In this document: positions 21,370 to 33,719 of the stretch, piece after piece
How positions within the stretch are numbered: position 1 is the first letter of the stretch
Layout: each line of letters opens with the position of its first letter
Assembly (NCBI RefSeq): GCF_033807575.1
Contig: NC_084703.1
Location: forward strand, 11,036,001 to 11,100,000
Direction: 5' to 3'
DNA length: 64,000 nt
Origin: Cydia pomonella
Taxonomy: Eukaryota > Arthropoda > Insecta > Lepidoptera > Tortricidae
Made by a program: the position numbers and the translations under genes
Notes under the pieces: generated by a model
What the model saw: the letters and a program-made list of their open reading frames with translations, nothing else
Databases searched by the model: none
What the model was told of the DNA's origin: nothing

Positions 21370-22360
21370 ATTGCCATGCTATTAAAGGTTGGATTTGACA
21401 AAAGTTGATGACACGAACTATATCTGACTAAATATGTAGTTAGCTTCCATAATGGCTTTTCCGACTTTAAAATGTGGTTGTTAGATATACAGTTGACATA
21501 TCTAACAATTCTTGATGTTTATGCCGATAATGCTGAGTCTTGAGATTGACCAGGAAGGAAGTGAATGGTGTGATGACGAGCGACGAAGATTAGAAGTCAG
21601 TATTTGCGCCGAAGTCCAGTCAAAGGTCCCACTTCGTCGCATACCATAAGGACGAGATTTGCTTGTATCTTTATATGAATAACGGGACGTTTTGCCGGCC
21701 ACGGATATATTTTTACAGATATCCAAATACTCGGTATAAAGAAAAATCAATTCGATGGATAAATCCAGCTGCGCCAATTGCGCCATAGCGTGAAGCGTGC
21801 GTTTTTTACTCCCGTCATTCCAGTATATTTTGCGTTTATATTCGCTTAATATTAATAATAATACTTTATCTATGCACTGTATAAATAATAATTATGAAGT
21901 TTATGTACCTTTTCATTATATTAAATAGAAAAATGTTTTTCATATAAGTGAAATGTAAATTTCTTTTTGAGAAAATGAAAAATTCTTTAACACGAAGTAT
22001 GTTCGCCTTCGGGAAGGCACGCACGACGGGATATAGCCTAGACTTCTGGTATTCATTCTTAAAGTATGTATACCGTCAAATAATATATTAGTATCGTACT
22101 GCTTTAAATTTGCCTATAGGTATAACGTTTCTATAGAGTAGAACCAGGCTAATTTTGAATGGCATTTGTAATGATAAAGTGTTAGAAGTTTAATTTCGGT
22201 CAAGTAGTATAAAATCTGTAATCTTGGCCGACGATGTATGATATGACAATGTGTTTGACGTTGTTTTTTACTTTCGATTGTTGTTTCTTGTGCTAATAAA
22301 CTCTGCTACATATTTTGTTACAATATAAAATATGTGTTTAAATTAACTCATACATTAGGT
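21370..22360. other. Intron stretch without a recognised gene
   Basis: A 94-codon - strand ORF (21502-21786) has no recognisable domain. Its serine-rich, low-complexity C-terminus argues against a real gene. The rest is AT-rich with no clear structure. Confidence 0.4.
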
Positions 22361-22365
22361 TATTA

Positions 22366-22700
22366 TGGAAGCACTGGTGGCTTAGCGGTAAGAGGGTGCG
22401 ACTTGCAATCCGGAGGTCGCGGGTTCAAATCCCTGCTCGTTCGAATGAGTTTTTCGGAACTTATGTTCGAAATATCATTTGATATTTACCAGTCGCTTTT
22501 CGGTGAAGAAAAACATCGTGAGGAAACCGAACTAATCCCAACAAGGCCTAGTTTACCCTCTGGGTTGGAAGGTCAGATTGCAGTCGCTTTCGTAAAAACT
22601 AGTCCCTACGCCAAATCTTGGGATTAGTTGTCAAGCAGACCCCAGGCTCCCATGAGCCGTGGCAAAATGCCGGTACAACGCGAGGAAGAAGAAGAAGAGA
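22366..22700 (+). mobile_element. tRNA-derived SINE, family B, full-length-like
   Basis: The head contains an A-box-like TGGCTTAGCGGTAAGAGG and a B-box-like GCGGGTTCAAATCCC in the proper order and spacing for a tRNA-derived promoter. The body includes TTTTCGGTGAAG...ATCGTGAGGAAACC and CCCTCTGGGTTGGAAGGTCAG. The tail is GAAGAAGAAGAAGAGA. A 97-codon ORF over it is coincidental. Confidence 0.8.
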
Positions 22701-22989
22701 CATTAGGTTATGGGCCCAGCATGCTTCCACTGCGCTGTGGCAATGTAATCATGTGCATTAGAATAAGGATCCTGATCGAATTTCTAGTCATCCTTTTGCA
22801 TATTTTTTTCATAATCGTGATTTGAATCCACTACCACACACATATGAAAGGTTAATCTTATTTCCAATCGCGCGGGTTCCAGCAGGATTTGCTAGATGTG
22901 ATGATGTTACGAGTATGTATGTGAGCAATGTCGCTTAGAGCATCGTTAAGAGCAATTCCTAGCTGAGCAACTTTTCAAATCTCGAATTT

Positions 22990-23145
22990 TTGAAGCTATG
23001 TTTCTGTCGCGCTGCGGTGGGCGGGAGCGGGAGCTATCTAAGTGTGAGTGCGCGCACACAGATGCGAGACGCGACCGCTCGCTCATTGCGCGCCGCCGTT
23101 CCGTTGACATTGCCGGCGAGCCGGCCGGAATTCATCCTGCGCAAG
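22990..23145. promoter_or_regulatory. CpG-rich block inside intron 1
   Basis: About 150 bases of strongly CpG-rich sequence (GCGCGCACACAG, GAGACGCGACCGCTCGCTC, GCGCGCCGCCG, GAGCCGGCCGG) lie in an AT-rich intron. In composition it resembles the first 130 bases of the window. It does not match any repeat that I see elsewhere. An alternative start site or an enhancer is possible; a GC-rich repeat is the main alternative. Confidence 0.3.
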
Positions 23146-23359
23146 TTGTTTTTGATGTTATCACATAATATTGTTTTTCATTTTTATATTATACTGTATC
23201 TATTAATTACCATTTAGATAAAGACTGCAAAAAAGAATTATGTCCTTGCTTCGGTTGTCGTCGTACCTATCCGTGACAATAAGTTGGGTGTTGTCATGGT
23301 GTGTGGTGTGTTACGAAATTTCACATTTCGTAAGTAGAAATGGTTAACCTACAATCTAA

Positions 23360-23383
23360 ATAGTAGTAGTAGTAGTAGTAGTA
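23360..23383. repeat. (AGT)n microsatellite
   Basis: This is a short pure trinucleotide run. Confidence 0.9.
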
Positions 23384-24145
23384 CGATGGGGCTAAACTTG
23401 GGCCGCCTTATTGAAGAACGTATCGCAATGACAATCTAGGTATGTTGGGATAATGCCGGACAATTTTGGGACCAATTGAGAGACTTGCGATTTTTTTTTC
23501 TAGACCGTGTCAGATTCTGGAAGTATGGAGCACATCGTTAAATAATAACCGTATATTCGGCCTGAATTTTGGTAATCTTCAATATATAACGGTTTTAGTT
23601 TTGTACATGTGTAAAGATGAAACATACTTTTTTTAGGATAACGAGTGTTTTGCCATCAAGGGCAAAACATCGGATGGTGAATAAAAGTTGCTTTTAATGG
23701 AAAGAGAATAAAGTATCACAAAGAAATAGGTCCGGTGTTTACCCTTCTCCTACGTATATAAATTGCAGCCAACAATACAAACTTAAAAGTTGTCATCGAA
23801 TGTTTTATTTTTCGTATTTTTGTATCCGATCTTAACCCTAGTACAAAAATTTGGTAAAATTGTGGCTCTCAAACTTTGATACCTATGTCATAAGGCAATT
23901 TGATAAGTAAACAATGTGCTAACAATTGCAATTTTGACGGTAAAAGTGGATATACAATCTTTTTTTGGATAAAATGTAAGGAACGTATGCAAAGAGTAAA
24001 GTAAATATATAGGAAAAGAGAACCCTCTTGAAGCATTTTAAGGAAACTAATTTCGAAGTGCTATCTCTATTTTGTATCCGAGACTAACTATATATGTGTG
24101 CGTTCACATCTTCATATGCATCCGTATGTGTAGGTACTTTCGTAC

Positions 24146-24286
24146 TACATAATATTAGGTCTACTTCGGCGGTGTACATGTAATTTTTTTGTTTGATTTC
24201 TTGTAACTTTCATAGTTTTTTTGTTTACAAGATATTAAACAAAATACTAACTTCTAAGCCACCCAAGTAGACCTAATATTATGTAG
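24146..24286. mobile_element. Foldback MITE with perfect 22-bp TIRs
   Basis: The ends (24146-24167 and 24265-24286) are exact reverse complements that start CTACATAATATTAGG. The 97-bp centre is T-rich and non-coding. No convincing target duplication is visible, so the superfamily is unknown. Confidence 0.75.
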
Positions 24287-26800
24287 AAAAGTTTTAAAAA
24301 GAGTGGAATAAAAAAAAACATACTTTATAGTAATGCAAGAATATGTTTATTGCTTTCAATTTGGTATACAAGATAGTAATAGACTAGGTGTTGTAAGTAC
24401 TTCAACTTCTGATTTTGTTTGGAATTGTTCTTTTTTTTATCTATGTTCATCTTTGTGTACAAAGCTGCATTAGCTTCGTCTTCTGTGACTTGTGTCTCAG
24501 TCTGACCTAGAACTCTTTGTGCTCATAACTGACTTGCCTAGTTCTCAACTGAGCGTTTCTTCTTTGACCTTAATATCCAACTGGACGTGAATTCAAGATA
24601 TTCCGGAGGTAAAGTAAGGACAGGTATAGTGTATGTTAGGATAATTCCTGGTAATTTCGTCTCGCTCTCTAGCTCCGTAAACAATTTGCTCCAGATATTC
24701 TTTAAAATAAACACATGAGTAATGATGTCGTTATTTGGTTTCTTCTTGTACTAATTAATGTCAGGCATAGAGTGTATGTCTTGTCCACACACGTACTTCC
24801 ATAGTTGCACTCTATCTCTTCTTACTTCGAGAATCAAATTGCACAAACCTTTCAGAGTTTCATCGGACATGTTTGTCGCAAACAAAATTAAAATAATCAC
24901 CGCTTGTTTTCATCTGATGATGATGATGGTATTTTCTTCTTATTTTCGAAAATATCTAAACCTCTCTGCATTGTCTTGGACACTGTAAAATTTTTAAACT
25001 TCCAGGTTTTGTAACGTTGGAACTATTGGGATTATAATTACCCTATTTCAATATGACTCGTGTTTAATGCTTGCTCCGACTTTACTATGTTCTGCACTTT
25101 AAAATTAATAGAGGAATAATAAGTTCATATCAATCATATCCGTTTATTTTTTTTGACAGTAAACAACAGTTGCTAGGTAACAACATTATGAATAAAGATA
25201 AGTCTTGCTTTTGACATACGAGGTATATGCAACCTTCTTAATGTTGTATTCATGCCTTTAAATTTTATCAATCTTATAGTGATATCTGGTGATGTAGTTT
25301 GCATAATCGGAAGTCAGCTTTACGCAAAAGTATGTTATCGGATCCCATTAATAGAAGTCGCCGCCATCTTTACTAATGTTAACTACATTTCTAAGTGTCC
25401 CCCTCCCTGATCGTATGTTACTATACTTACTATTACTTAATTCCTTTTTGAAAGTTGAAAAAAAAAAAAAATTTGAAACTTTTAGGTCCTGTATTTTTAA
25501 TCATTTCCATATATTTAAATATTCATTTTATTGTGAATAATTTGCTAATTTGCTAGATTTTGTTATAAAATTCAACATGTATAATCATCCCTATACAATA
25601 CAAATACTCTTTGTTACACACCTCAATAAAAGAAAACAATACAAAAGAAAACAGAAACATAAGCACAGGTAAACAAAATGCGGTCTATAATCGTTAAAAA
25701 GCAATCTCCAGGCAACCTTTGGGTAGCGGAAATTAAAAAAAATTACATTGTCAGTAAGTAGGTGTACATACACATACATACAAAATAGACTGCCAAAATC
25801 TTTTCCTTTTGATTTACCGTCGCGTTGGTACTGGATAATAATAACGGTACGAAAGTGTGATCAAGAAAACAATAAATGGGATAATTAAGTAGGTTAATTG
25901 AAGAAAATTTAAAATTTGACAATCACTGCTGTTTTTTAAATGTGTAAAGATCGTATTGTTTCTTTCCGATCTTTACCTGGAAGGGTCAAAATCGGATATC
26001 GGTCTACAGCAATCCTAGGTCTGTTTTTGATTGGATTGTTTTATAAATAAACATCTAAAATGAAATTATACATTAACACAATTACAAAAACAAATACATT
26101 TTCATCACAATACACAAAATAAATTACAGGGCGAAGATCGGATACACGAAATTTACCTTGCTCTATGTGATTGCACATAGCACAAGCCCGACATCCCTGA
26201 GCGGCGCGGGGACACTGGCAGTCGAGGCAATGAAATTTGTTATTAAGTAAAATGGTATTATTATGTTACCTAATACTCTAGAATAGAATATGTAGAATAA
26301 TAATATTGTGTGCCCTTACAGGGTGTCATGATCTAACTTTATATAATGTAAAACCTATTATGTACATGACAATACAGTATTGAATAAATTTAAATTGAAA
26401 TGGCGTCTTACACAATGTTGCCTACATTAAAAAATAAAGCCAAATTAGGGAGAAATGAATTTGCTACGTTCTTCACCCACATCCGGTATTATCCCAACAT
26501 ACCTTAATCGTTGAACCGCCGCATTTCAAAATGGCCCTTATTTTGATATCGGCTAGCAGTAATGTAAATTTGCTATCTAGTGGTTTACTTGTGACGCACA
26601 AGTGTGAGCTATGCAAGACAATCAAATTGTTAATGGGTATTTATGATGTCTTAATCAAAATAGGCAGGTTGTACCTATTATCCTACTTAGCTTTATTTAC
26701 AGGCCTTTAATAGTAAACATTACTAAACATAAGCACTACATGACCTGCAATGTAAAAAAATACAAAAAAACGGTTTGAAGTGACAGGCCATTACGGGTAC
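24287..26800. other. AT-rich intron stretch, nothing recognised
   Basis: I see homopolymer runs (A-rich at about 25459), short chance ORFs and no recognisable repeat or gene in 2.5 kb. It may be unique intron sequence. Confidence 0.5.
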
Positions 26801-26804
26801 ATTT

Positions 26805-26900
26805 TAGAATAGAATAGAATATAAATCTTTATTGCGAAACCATAGTACATAATAGTTGTTACATTAAAGAGTGAAAACACATAGCACCCGTTTCTTAGAA
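26805..26900 (-). mobile_element. LINE 3' end fragment
   Basis: AGAATAGAATAGAATATAAA followed by TCTTTATTGCGAAACC looks like the inverted 3' end of a non-LTR element: a reversed AATAAA-like signal next to a short tandem tail. No coding remnant is attached. Confidence 0.4.
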
Positions 26901-27103
26901 CTACGTGGTATTTTGGTTATATTACGGCGATCGACTGTTGGTTGTTGGTGTATTTTTTCTCATTTTAACCATTAACATTTTATGCCCATCACTATTCCTT
27001 CTGTGTACGTATATTTAGCAACTGTCTCCGCCTCCAATTCGTGCGATAAGGACAACTGCAGCTCAGACTAAAATTCACACGCAAAAAACTCAAAAATCGA
27101 GGT

Positions 27104-27417
27104 TTCGCTCTCGACTGTTTCCTCCTCCAAAACGCAATCAATCTTTATGAAATTTTGGAAACTGCAAGAGGAAGAAATAATCTATGCCGCTATGTTTTGA
27201 TTTTTTGGATATTTTTTGTCATATTTGTATACTGTGCTTTTTTTTACAGCCAATTCAATTGAGCCGTTTTTGCGATTTTCGAGGCGCTGTATCTTTCTTC
27301 AAAATAAAATAATCCAAAAAAGCAAAACATAGCGGCACAGATATTGATGATATTGATCTTATTTGAAAAAATCACTGCTCTAGGTTAAAAATCCAGGGAG
27401 GAATCAGTCGAGAGCGT
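27104..27417. mobile_element. Foldback MITE (CGCTCTCGACTG ends)
   Basis: Ends CGCTCTCGACTG...TCCTCC (from 27106) and GGAGGAATCAGTCGAGAGCG (to 27415) pair. So do the inner blocks ATGCCGCTATGTTTTGATTT and its inverse near 27320-27345. It is non-coding. Confidence 0.65.
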
Positions 27418-27518
27418 TTGTATGGAAAAATCGCAACTAGGAATTCCTCTTAATGCATTGTATTCGGGATTACGCTGTTTCTCGTGAAATATCCTCAGTA
27501 TCTACCTACTTTTTAGCC

Positions 27519-27676
27519 GTACCATCAGTTGACACTTGACGTTTACATTAGCGACTGCTTAAACTTGATCGCAGTCCATTTCGCTCGCACCGATCCACTG
27601 GTGCGATAGAGAGGGAAATTGCGATCGAGTTCACCCAGTCGACAACGTAAATGTCAAATACCAACTCGTGGTAACC
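27519..27676. mobile_element. Imperfect foldback MITE
   Basis: GTACCATCAGTTGACACTTG with GACGTTTACATT at the left pairs imperfectly with AACGTAAATGTCAAATACC and AACTCGTGGTAACC at the right; the centre holds a second pairing around GCGATCGAGTT. It is non-coding. Confidence 0.5.
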
Positions 27677-27974
27677 GAGCATGTTTTTAAGTATATCTAC
27701 AAGTAAATGAAAATGAAACGTGCTTATTAGAACGTATCGGTTATAAACGACCGTGACGAGGCCACAGGACTAAAATAGAATGAAACACTGTACCTACATA
27801 CTGTACTGTTAATGCAAATGACGGTGCGTTTGGTACCTACATTACAGTAATAACGCAAGCCCAGGAGTACTAAAACAACGTTATTAATGTCTTGAATGTT
27901 GATAATAAATGTTATATACTCGTAGATACCTAAATTACCTAATATTATTTAGTTACCTTACAAATCAACTTCAC

Positions 27975-28235
27975 AAATCTCAACCTGGGCCCATGGCCGC
28001 CCGTACTCAATTGCGGGGACCATGGGTCCATCAACAGCTAAATCACAAAAACAACGCCGGGCCTCTAAACTGAGCATCACCATTGCTTTTCGTCTGATGG
28101 TGATGCCGGGCCCGGCATCGCATAATTCACTACAGCCATTCACAAATGTCACCTCGGGCACAGGGTCGCCCGTATCCTTAGCGAGGGCCCTGTGTCTTCA
28201 ACTGACACAACAAACCTTTAAAAAAAAAAAAATAT
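27975..28235. other. GC-rich block of unknown nature
   Basis: About 200 bases of GC-rich sequence with several small palindromes (ATGGTGATGC, GGGCCCGG, GGGACCATGGGTCC) are followed at 28221 by a 13-A run. The A run suggests a retroposed sequence on the + strand, but I see no polymerase III boxes and no other copy in the window. Confidence 0.35.
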
Positions 28236-29452
28236 TTAGTATGAAATTCAAAGTATACAGCCTTTAAGTAGTTTTGATACGACCGCATAACCAAAGGGTA
28301 GTTATATAGTTTAGGCTTTAATGAACACACTTGGATAGCTAGTACGACGCTACAGACGTAGCTACAGACGACTTTTTTCCGTGTAAAATAATTCAACAAA
28401 CAATGTATCACTACTTTCTTTTAACTCAAAACGTACCTAACATTGAATGACGTGACGTCACAGCGACCACAAGTGATTATGATGTACAAAATAAAATACG
28501 TTTCCGCTTCAAAAAAAAAGACTAAATAAAATAAAATAAATTCCAGTATCGTTTTATAGCACTAAAACCGACATCTAGTTTAAGTTTGCGGTTGTGTCAA
28601 AAATACACTGTATAAAATGGACTTGAATAAAAGCTGGGGCCTTATTCGAGATGCACAACTGTCAAATTTCGCGTCCACATCAAATCAACACTTGATTCTA
28701 TCGCATGTTGATTGTATCAAGTGTTGATTCTATCAACTGTGGATATTATCATTTGGAACAATCAAAACTCATTCATAGAAAAAATAATCAAACAAAAATC
28801 AACTTTGTTTATTACTACTATATAGTTTGAAATGGCTCTGAACTCGAAGTGGTTCGGTTTGATTTGATTGTCACCTGACTGTGGATTGCTAATGTCAAAT
28901 TTTGACAAGTGTTGATTTTATTGCTAGACTTTATTGTCCATGGGCTTGGGCACCATCTTGGATTTTTTGACGTACGACAGGGAATACCCTTCCTTTCCTA
29001 CAATATATGGCATAGAGTAAAGCGTCTTTTTTTTTTAAACATAAGTTTACAGGAATCAGCGACATCTTGTATTCGATAGGATAAGTAATGCGCTATGAAC
29101 AATGCGGCGGCGAGTAGTGAAACTGTACCTGACAACGTCAATCAATTAAAAAGTGACCACACAGTTGATGGTCGATAAAGGCGATTATTAATTGAATTTT
29201 AACGACAATAAAGAACTATTGACATGCGATCTTTTAGTTGAACCCACACCTACACGTCGAATAATGCTCGCTCCACATATTCTCCTATAAACGCTCAAAA
29301 TTGTAAAAAAAATTGATGCAATTTACTCCGCACCCAGTCTCAAGTTGCTTCTAAACCACATTCACGAACCAAGTTGTAACCTAACACATCTGTAAATATA
29401 AGGCATATGATTTAGAGATAAAGTCCGTTTTTTTTAAATTACGAGATGGTTC

Positions 29453-29683
29453 ATGAATAACCTTTATTACTATAAAAATAAATCTACATTTGTCAAAAAA
29501 AATTCTGTATTGCGCTATTACATAATGCATAAAATTGATATGAAGATAGGTACCATAGCAGCTCGCTCACTTGGTCTATCAACAACTATTTTAATGCTCT
29601 TTGTACTCGTATACGCGACCCCATTGTATGTACAGTCGCCATCAGATATATCGGAACGCATGTATGAGATCTCAAATTATTAA
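29453..29683 (+). repeat. Open stretch within THAP element repeat sequence
   Basis: A 76-codon frame here also exists in the left copy (12293-12538 inverse). Its last part reads VQSPSDISERMYEI, a string I associate with a non-coding lepidopteran repeat (a CAGTCGCCATCAGATATATC block). There is no domain. I treat it as repeat sequence, not a gene. Confidence 0.4.
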
Positions 29684-30639
29684 GATAAGACCTACTGTAC
29701 TGTCTATATTACTTACCAAGACCTAAGTACCTATTATTTATATGTACCTACACAAAGAGAATTCCTATGTTAAAAGGAGATTAAATACATATTTTGTTAT
29801 TCAACTACAAATAAAATAAAATAAAATTACCGTTTTTATTTAATAAAATAAAACATTAAAGTATTATGTGACTATAATTCATTGTCTTCGGTGTAGATTA
29901 TTTACTGATGTTCCAATTTCCTGTATCAGTTTGGTACCAGGAAATATAAAAACTACACCTCTTCAAAAACTTTGCTGGTAGTTCGACATCTGTAAGTTTA
30001 AATATAAAACATGATAAAAACACTTAAGTCAAAAACGTATACATAAAATATTTGCCCTATATTCTGGTCGCTCGGTAGGGTGCCCAGAAGGCTGGGTGCA
30101 TTTCCGCGCTGGTTAACAATGCTGATCCTCTGGTCACCAGAAGCCTATATAAGGCGCTCTCATAGAGCCACGCTAGTGCCCTAGAGTTTCAAATTCAACC
30201 CCAAGTGCCACAAATATGTAGTTAAGGGTTTAAATTCTGGATCAAGAACATGGAATACTATTCGCTAGTAAGGCCATAGGTATTAGAAAAAATAATAGTA
30301 GGAGACGGCCGTGGTTATGGTAGGTGGTACAGGTGGGCCAGGCAAGCTCTGAAATTATGCACCTATTTTACTATAACTTTGTTCACCTGTGTATATTTAC
30401 TGTTTCCATGATAATCATTTTTTATATGTAGCCCGTGTAATCGGGCTGTATAATTGGTCTCATATTTTTTAACACAAAATCATAATTTTAATTCAATAAT
30501 TAATGGTGTTTTACATATTAATCATTAATGTACCTATTTTGCAAAATTTTCTTGCATATAATAATATTGTTTACTTCAATTGACGTGTTTATTATTTTCG
30601 TTACTATGTCAACGTTATTACTTAAAAAATTATAACGTG

Positions 30640-31975
30640 AAGGTTGAGTCCGCAGTACAGTTACAGTTTACGTACATAGTGGCATTAGCACAGTCGGATT
30701 AGGACCAAACTCGAAATGTCTGAACAGTCATGAAATTTGGTATGTATATACGCCCCTTAAAGGCCCCTTTTTCATGCCCACACCATTTGACATTTGGGGA
30801 CCTCGAGGAACCGCAGCCATCTTGGAAAATGTGGACCATCCAGGAGAAATTCGCGTTTTACTCTAAATCTACGTTCTTTATTCAATATTCGTGTAAGGCA
30901 ACATTCAAGCTTATAAAATTCGACATAAAATAGTTTAAGACATCTTTGCGAAAAAAAATGATCTTGCTTTAAAAAATACTTGCTAAACCCAGATTTAGCC
31001 CTTATACCCTTTCATGGGATATTCTTAATAGGAAACTTGGAAGAATAAAAATTCCACTTTTAACTATACATTTGTACATAATCTACCCCAATATCAATAT
31101 TTTACTTGACTGCAACTTAACCAGAAAGTAGGGTTATGGGTATAAGTACTGAGGATTCAGGACACCCTGTAGCTTAGGATACTGGACGGATTTTTTAAAT
31201 GACGTATTATTTAGCCCTAAACCTTTTTCTTCCGTTAATTTTAGTAACTTTGTATTGCATAGCACTTGTATACTAACTGTGGATCTACTGATGTCTGTTT
31301 TACTGTACTCCGGTCAATAGTTTAGGCGCTAGAAGAACAAATATGATTTAATATTCGGAGTCCTCTCAAGGCGGCTGTATTGATTTTTCTTTAATAGAAC
31401 AAGTAAAAGTAGGTTGTGAATGGCAAGAGGATCTAACGATACGTCATTTAAAAAAATCCGTCCAGTATCCTAATACCTAGCTACTGGGTGTACTGAATCA
31501 TCAGTACTTATACCCATAACCCTTCTTTCTGGTTTAGTCACAGTAGAGTAAAATGTTAATATTGGGGTAGACCACGAACAAATGTATAGTTAAAAATAGA
31601 ATTCATATTCCTCCGAGTTTCCTTTTAAGAGAATGTCCCCTGGAAGTGTATAAGCGTTAAACTTAGATTCAGCAAGTATTCTCTATAACAAGATGTATTG
31701 TTCTGCAAAGATATCGAGGACTTTTTGTGTAGAATTTAATAAGTTTTAATGTTGACTGTTGTGTTGATGGTACACATTTTCCAAGATGGCTCGGATTCCT
31801 CGAGGTCCCCAAATGTTAAATGGTTTGGGCATGAAAAAGGGGCCTTTAATTTATATACATAATACATTTCATGACTGTTACAGAGATTTCGAGGTTGGTC
31901 CTAATCCGATTATGCTACATTGTACGTCCGCAGCAAATTCGGTTCTCCATACAAATGTAGTTACGCTCTCATTTT
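30640..31975. repeat. Internal imperfect foldback, uninterrupted version
   Basis: Two inverted arms of roughly 0.65 kb meet near 31340. CATTTGGGGACCTCGAGGAA near 30792 pairs with TTCCTCGAGGTCCCCAAATG near 31796. A 67-codon and a 63-codon ORF over the arms are inverse shadows of each other. Confidence 0.65.
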
Positions 31976-32228
31976 AAAATGACTTGCTAGATTGCTCTGA
32001 AACTTTGTACTTACAATAGGATATGGTATGTCTATGCCTATAATTAATTTAAAACATAAATGTGAAATGAGAGCCAATTAAGTTCAATATTAAGAATATG
32101 TGTCGTTGTTGACTCGCCGACAACGGAATTGAGATCTATATGGGTGCCATGTTCTGTGCTGTGTAGAAAATCCTGAAATTATAAAGGATTTGTCTTGGCT
32201 AGTTTTTACGTATAGGCTACGTATCACC

Positions 32229-32701
32229 GAAACGTCACAAACACCACGAAGGTTCGGCTTGTACGGGCCCTCGTTTTTCCTATATTCTTATACGCTGCGG
32301 AGACCTGGACTATCCGAAAGACAGAGGAGAAGACGATAGACGCCCTAGAAATATGGTGCTGGAGGAAAATGCTGGGGATATCCTGGACCGAGTTTCGGAC
32401 TAATGTCTCCATCCTTAAAGAACTCCGTATCAAGCAGCGCCTTTCGACTCTCGTAAAGACCCGCATACTCAGTTTTTTCGGTCACGTCTCGAGGAGGAAC
32501 AACGACTCCATACAGCGTCTAGTGGTGCAGGGTAGAGCAAACGGAAAAAGACCGCGCAAAAGGCCACCTATGCGATGGACTGACCAAATCAAATCTGCCA
32601 TGAAGGGTCCCCTGAACGCATTTGCCAGAATGGCCCCCAACCGCGAAAAATGGCGAGAAATCGTACGGCAAGCAACATCTGCGCCTGATATCAGCAGTTG
32701 A
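32229..32701 (+). pseudogene. Non-LTR ORF2 C-terminal fragment, right copy
   Basis: This is the counterpart of 6257-6729: YAAETWT, FFGHVSRR, then KRPRKRPPMRWTDQIK, ending at a natural-looking stop. The frame is open throughout, which shows limited decay since capture. It is a passenger fragment without RT motifs. Confidence 0.7.
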
Positions 32702-33024
32702 CCACGACGCTCTGCAAAGAGTACAACGACAAAGAAGAAGAAGACGTATCATATTTGTCTAAAATTTGGTTTGTTGGTACACACACAAGGGATAGTCTCT
32801 AGCTAGGTACGGGGTGCTACACTCGTCAGCGCGACGGCGATATTTTTTACCTTTTACCTAAAAATCTCAAATTTGTGTACGGGCTCAGCTCCTGTTTCGT
32901 CTTACGCCTGAATTTAACAGATTCTGACTCACAGGGAGCTTTGAGCATGCTGTTGCGTTTGTTTTCAAATTTTGAAAAAAAAGAACTAGCCTAACAACAC
33001 AATAAATGCTTGTTTTTCCGCATT

Positions 33025-33206
33025 CTTCACTATATCTCCCTGTCTCACTACTATCTGACCTTCTAACCCAGAGGGGAAAATATACCTTATTGGGGCTACT
33101 CCATCTTCCTCATGATAATATATTTTACTTTACTGAAAAGCAATCGGTACATGTTACAAGATGCACATTGTTAAGAGCCGGGGTTAGAACCCACGACCAT
33201 TGGTTT
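33025..33206 (-). mobile_element. SINE family B fragment, right copy
   Basis: This is the inverse counterpart of 5754-5935, with CTGACCTTCTAACCCAGAGG and the reversed B-box-like sequence near 33178-33192. Confidence 0.6.
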
Positions 33207-33719
33207 TAAAATGAAGCTTTGTATATAATTTGTATTTTTATAATAAATCTGTTTTCTTGTTGACATTTTGTGGTATTGTATTGCTTAATGTTAATTGTCA
33301 AGATATTTCTTTCATCCTGGACAATTGTCACATGCGTCACATGTACGTTTTTATGATAGATCTACATCGACGCAACTGCATGTCATTGTCAAAGAGCATA
33401 TAATCACTACGTTTTAAGAGACGGGACTTCCATACTAGCGAGTGGAATCAGTTTGTCTCGCAAATCATTACCAAAATGTACGACAAAGAACTGTCAAAGA
33501 ACCATAGTACCAACATAAGCGATTTAAATAGTGTAGTACGCTACACGCTTACGATTCTTATCGATATCGATAAAATGGGGAGGGTTGAAACATAGGCTCC
33601 TGTCTACAAATTTTGTACTCGAAATCAGGTTAGCATCGAGTCCACATTTAAGTTGTATGTTATATAGTGGATAGTTCTTAATTGGACTACTATCTGGTCG
33701 GGCTTAATGTGGACCCGAA

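Larger units (their letters stand above)
22706..24145. other. Intron stretch with a CpG-rich block and a microsatellite
   Basis: No gene is recognised. Two notable items are listed separately: a CpG-rich block at about 22990-23145 and an (AGT)n run at 23360-23383. Confidence 0.5.

Noticed and set aside
22366..22445. Functional tRNA gene
   Set aside because: A and B boxes are present, but the sequence continues into a SINE body and tail shared with other copies; the cloverleaf is not convincing.
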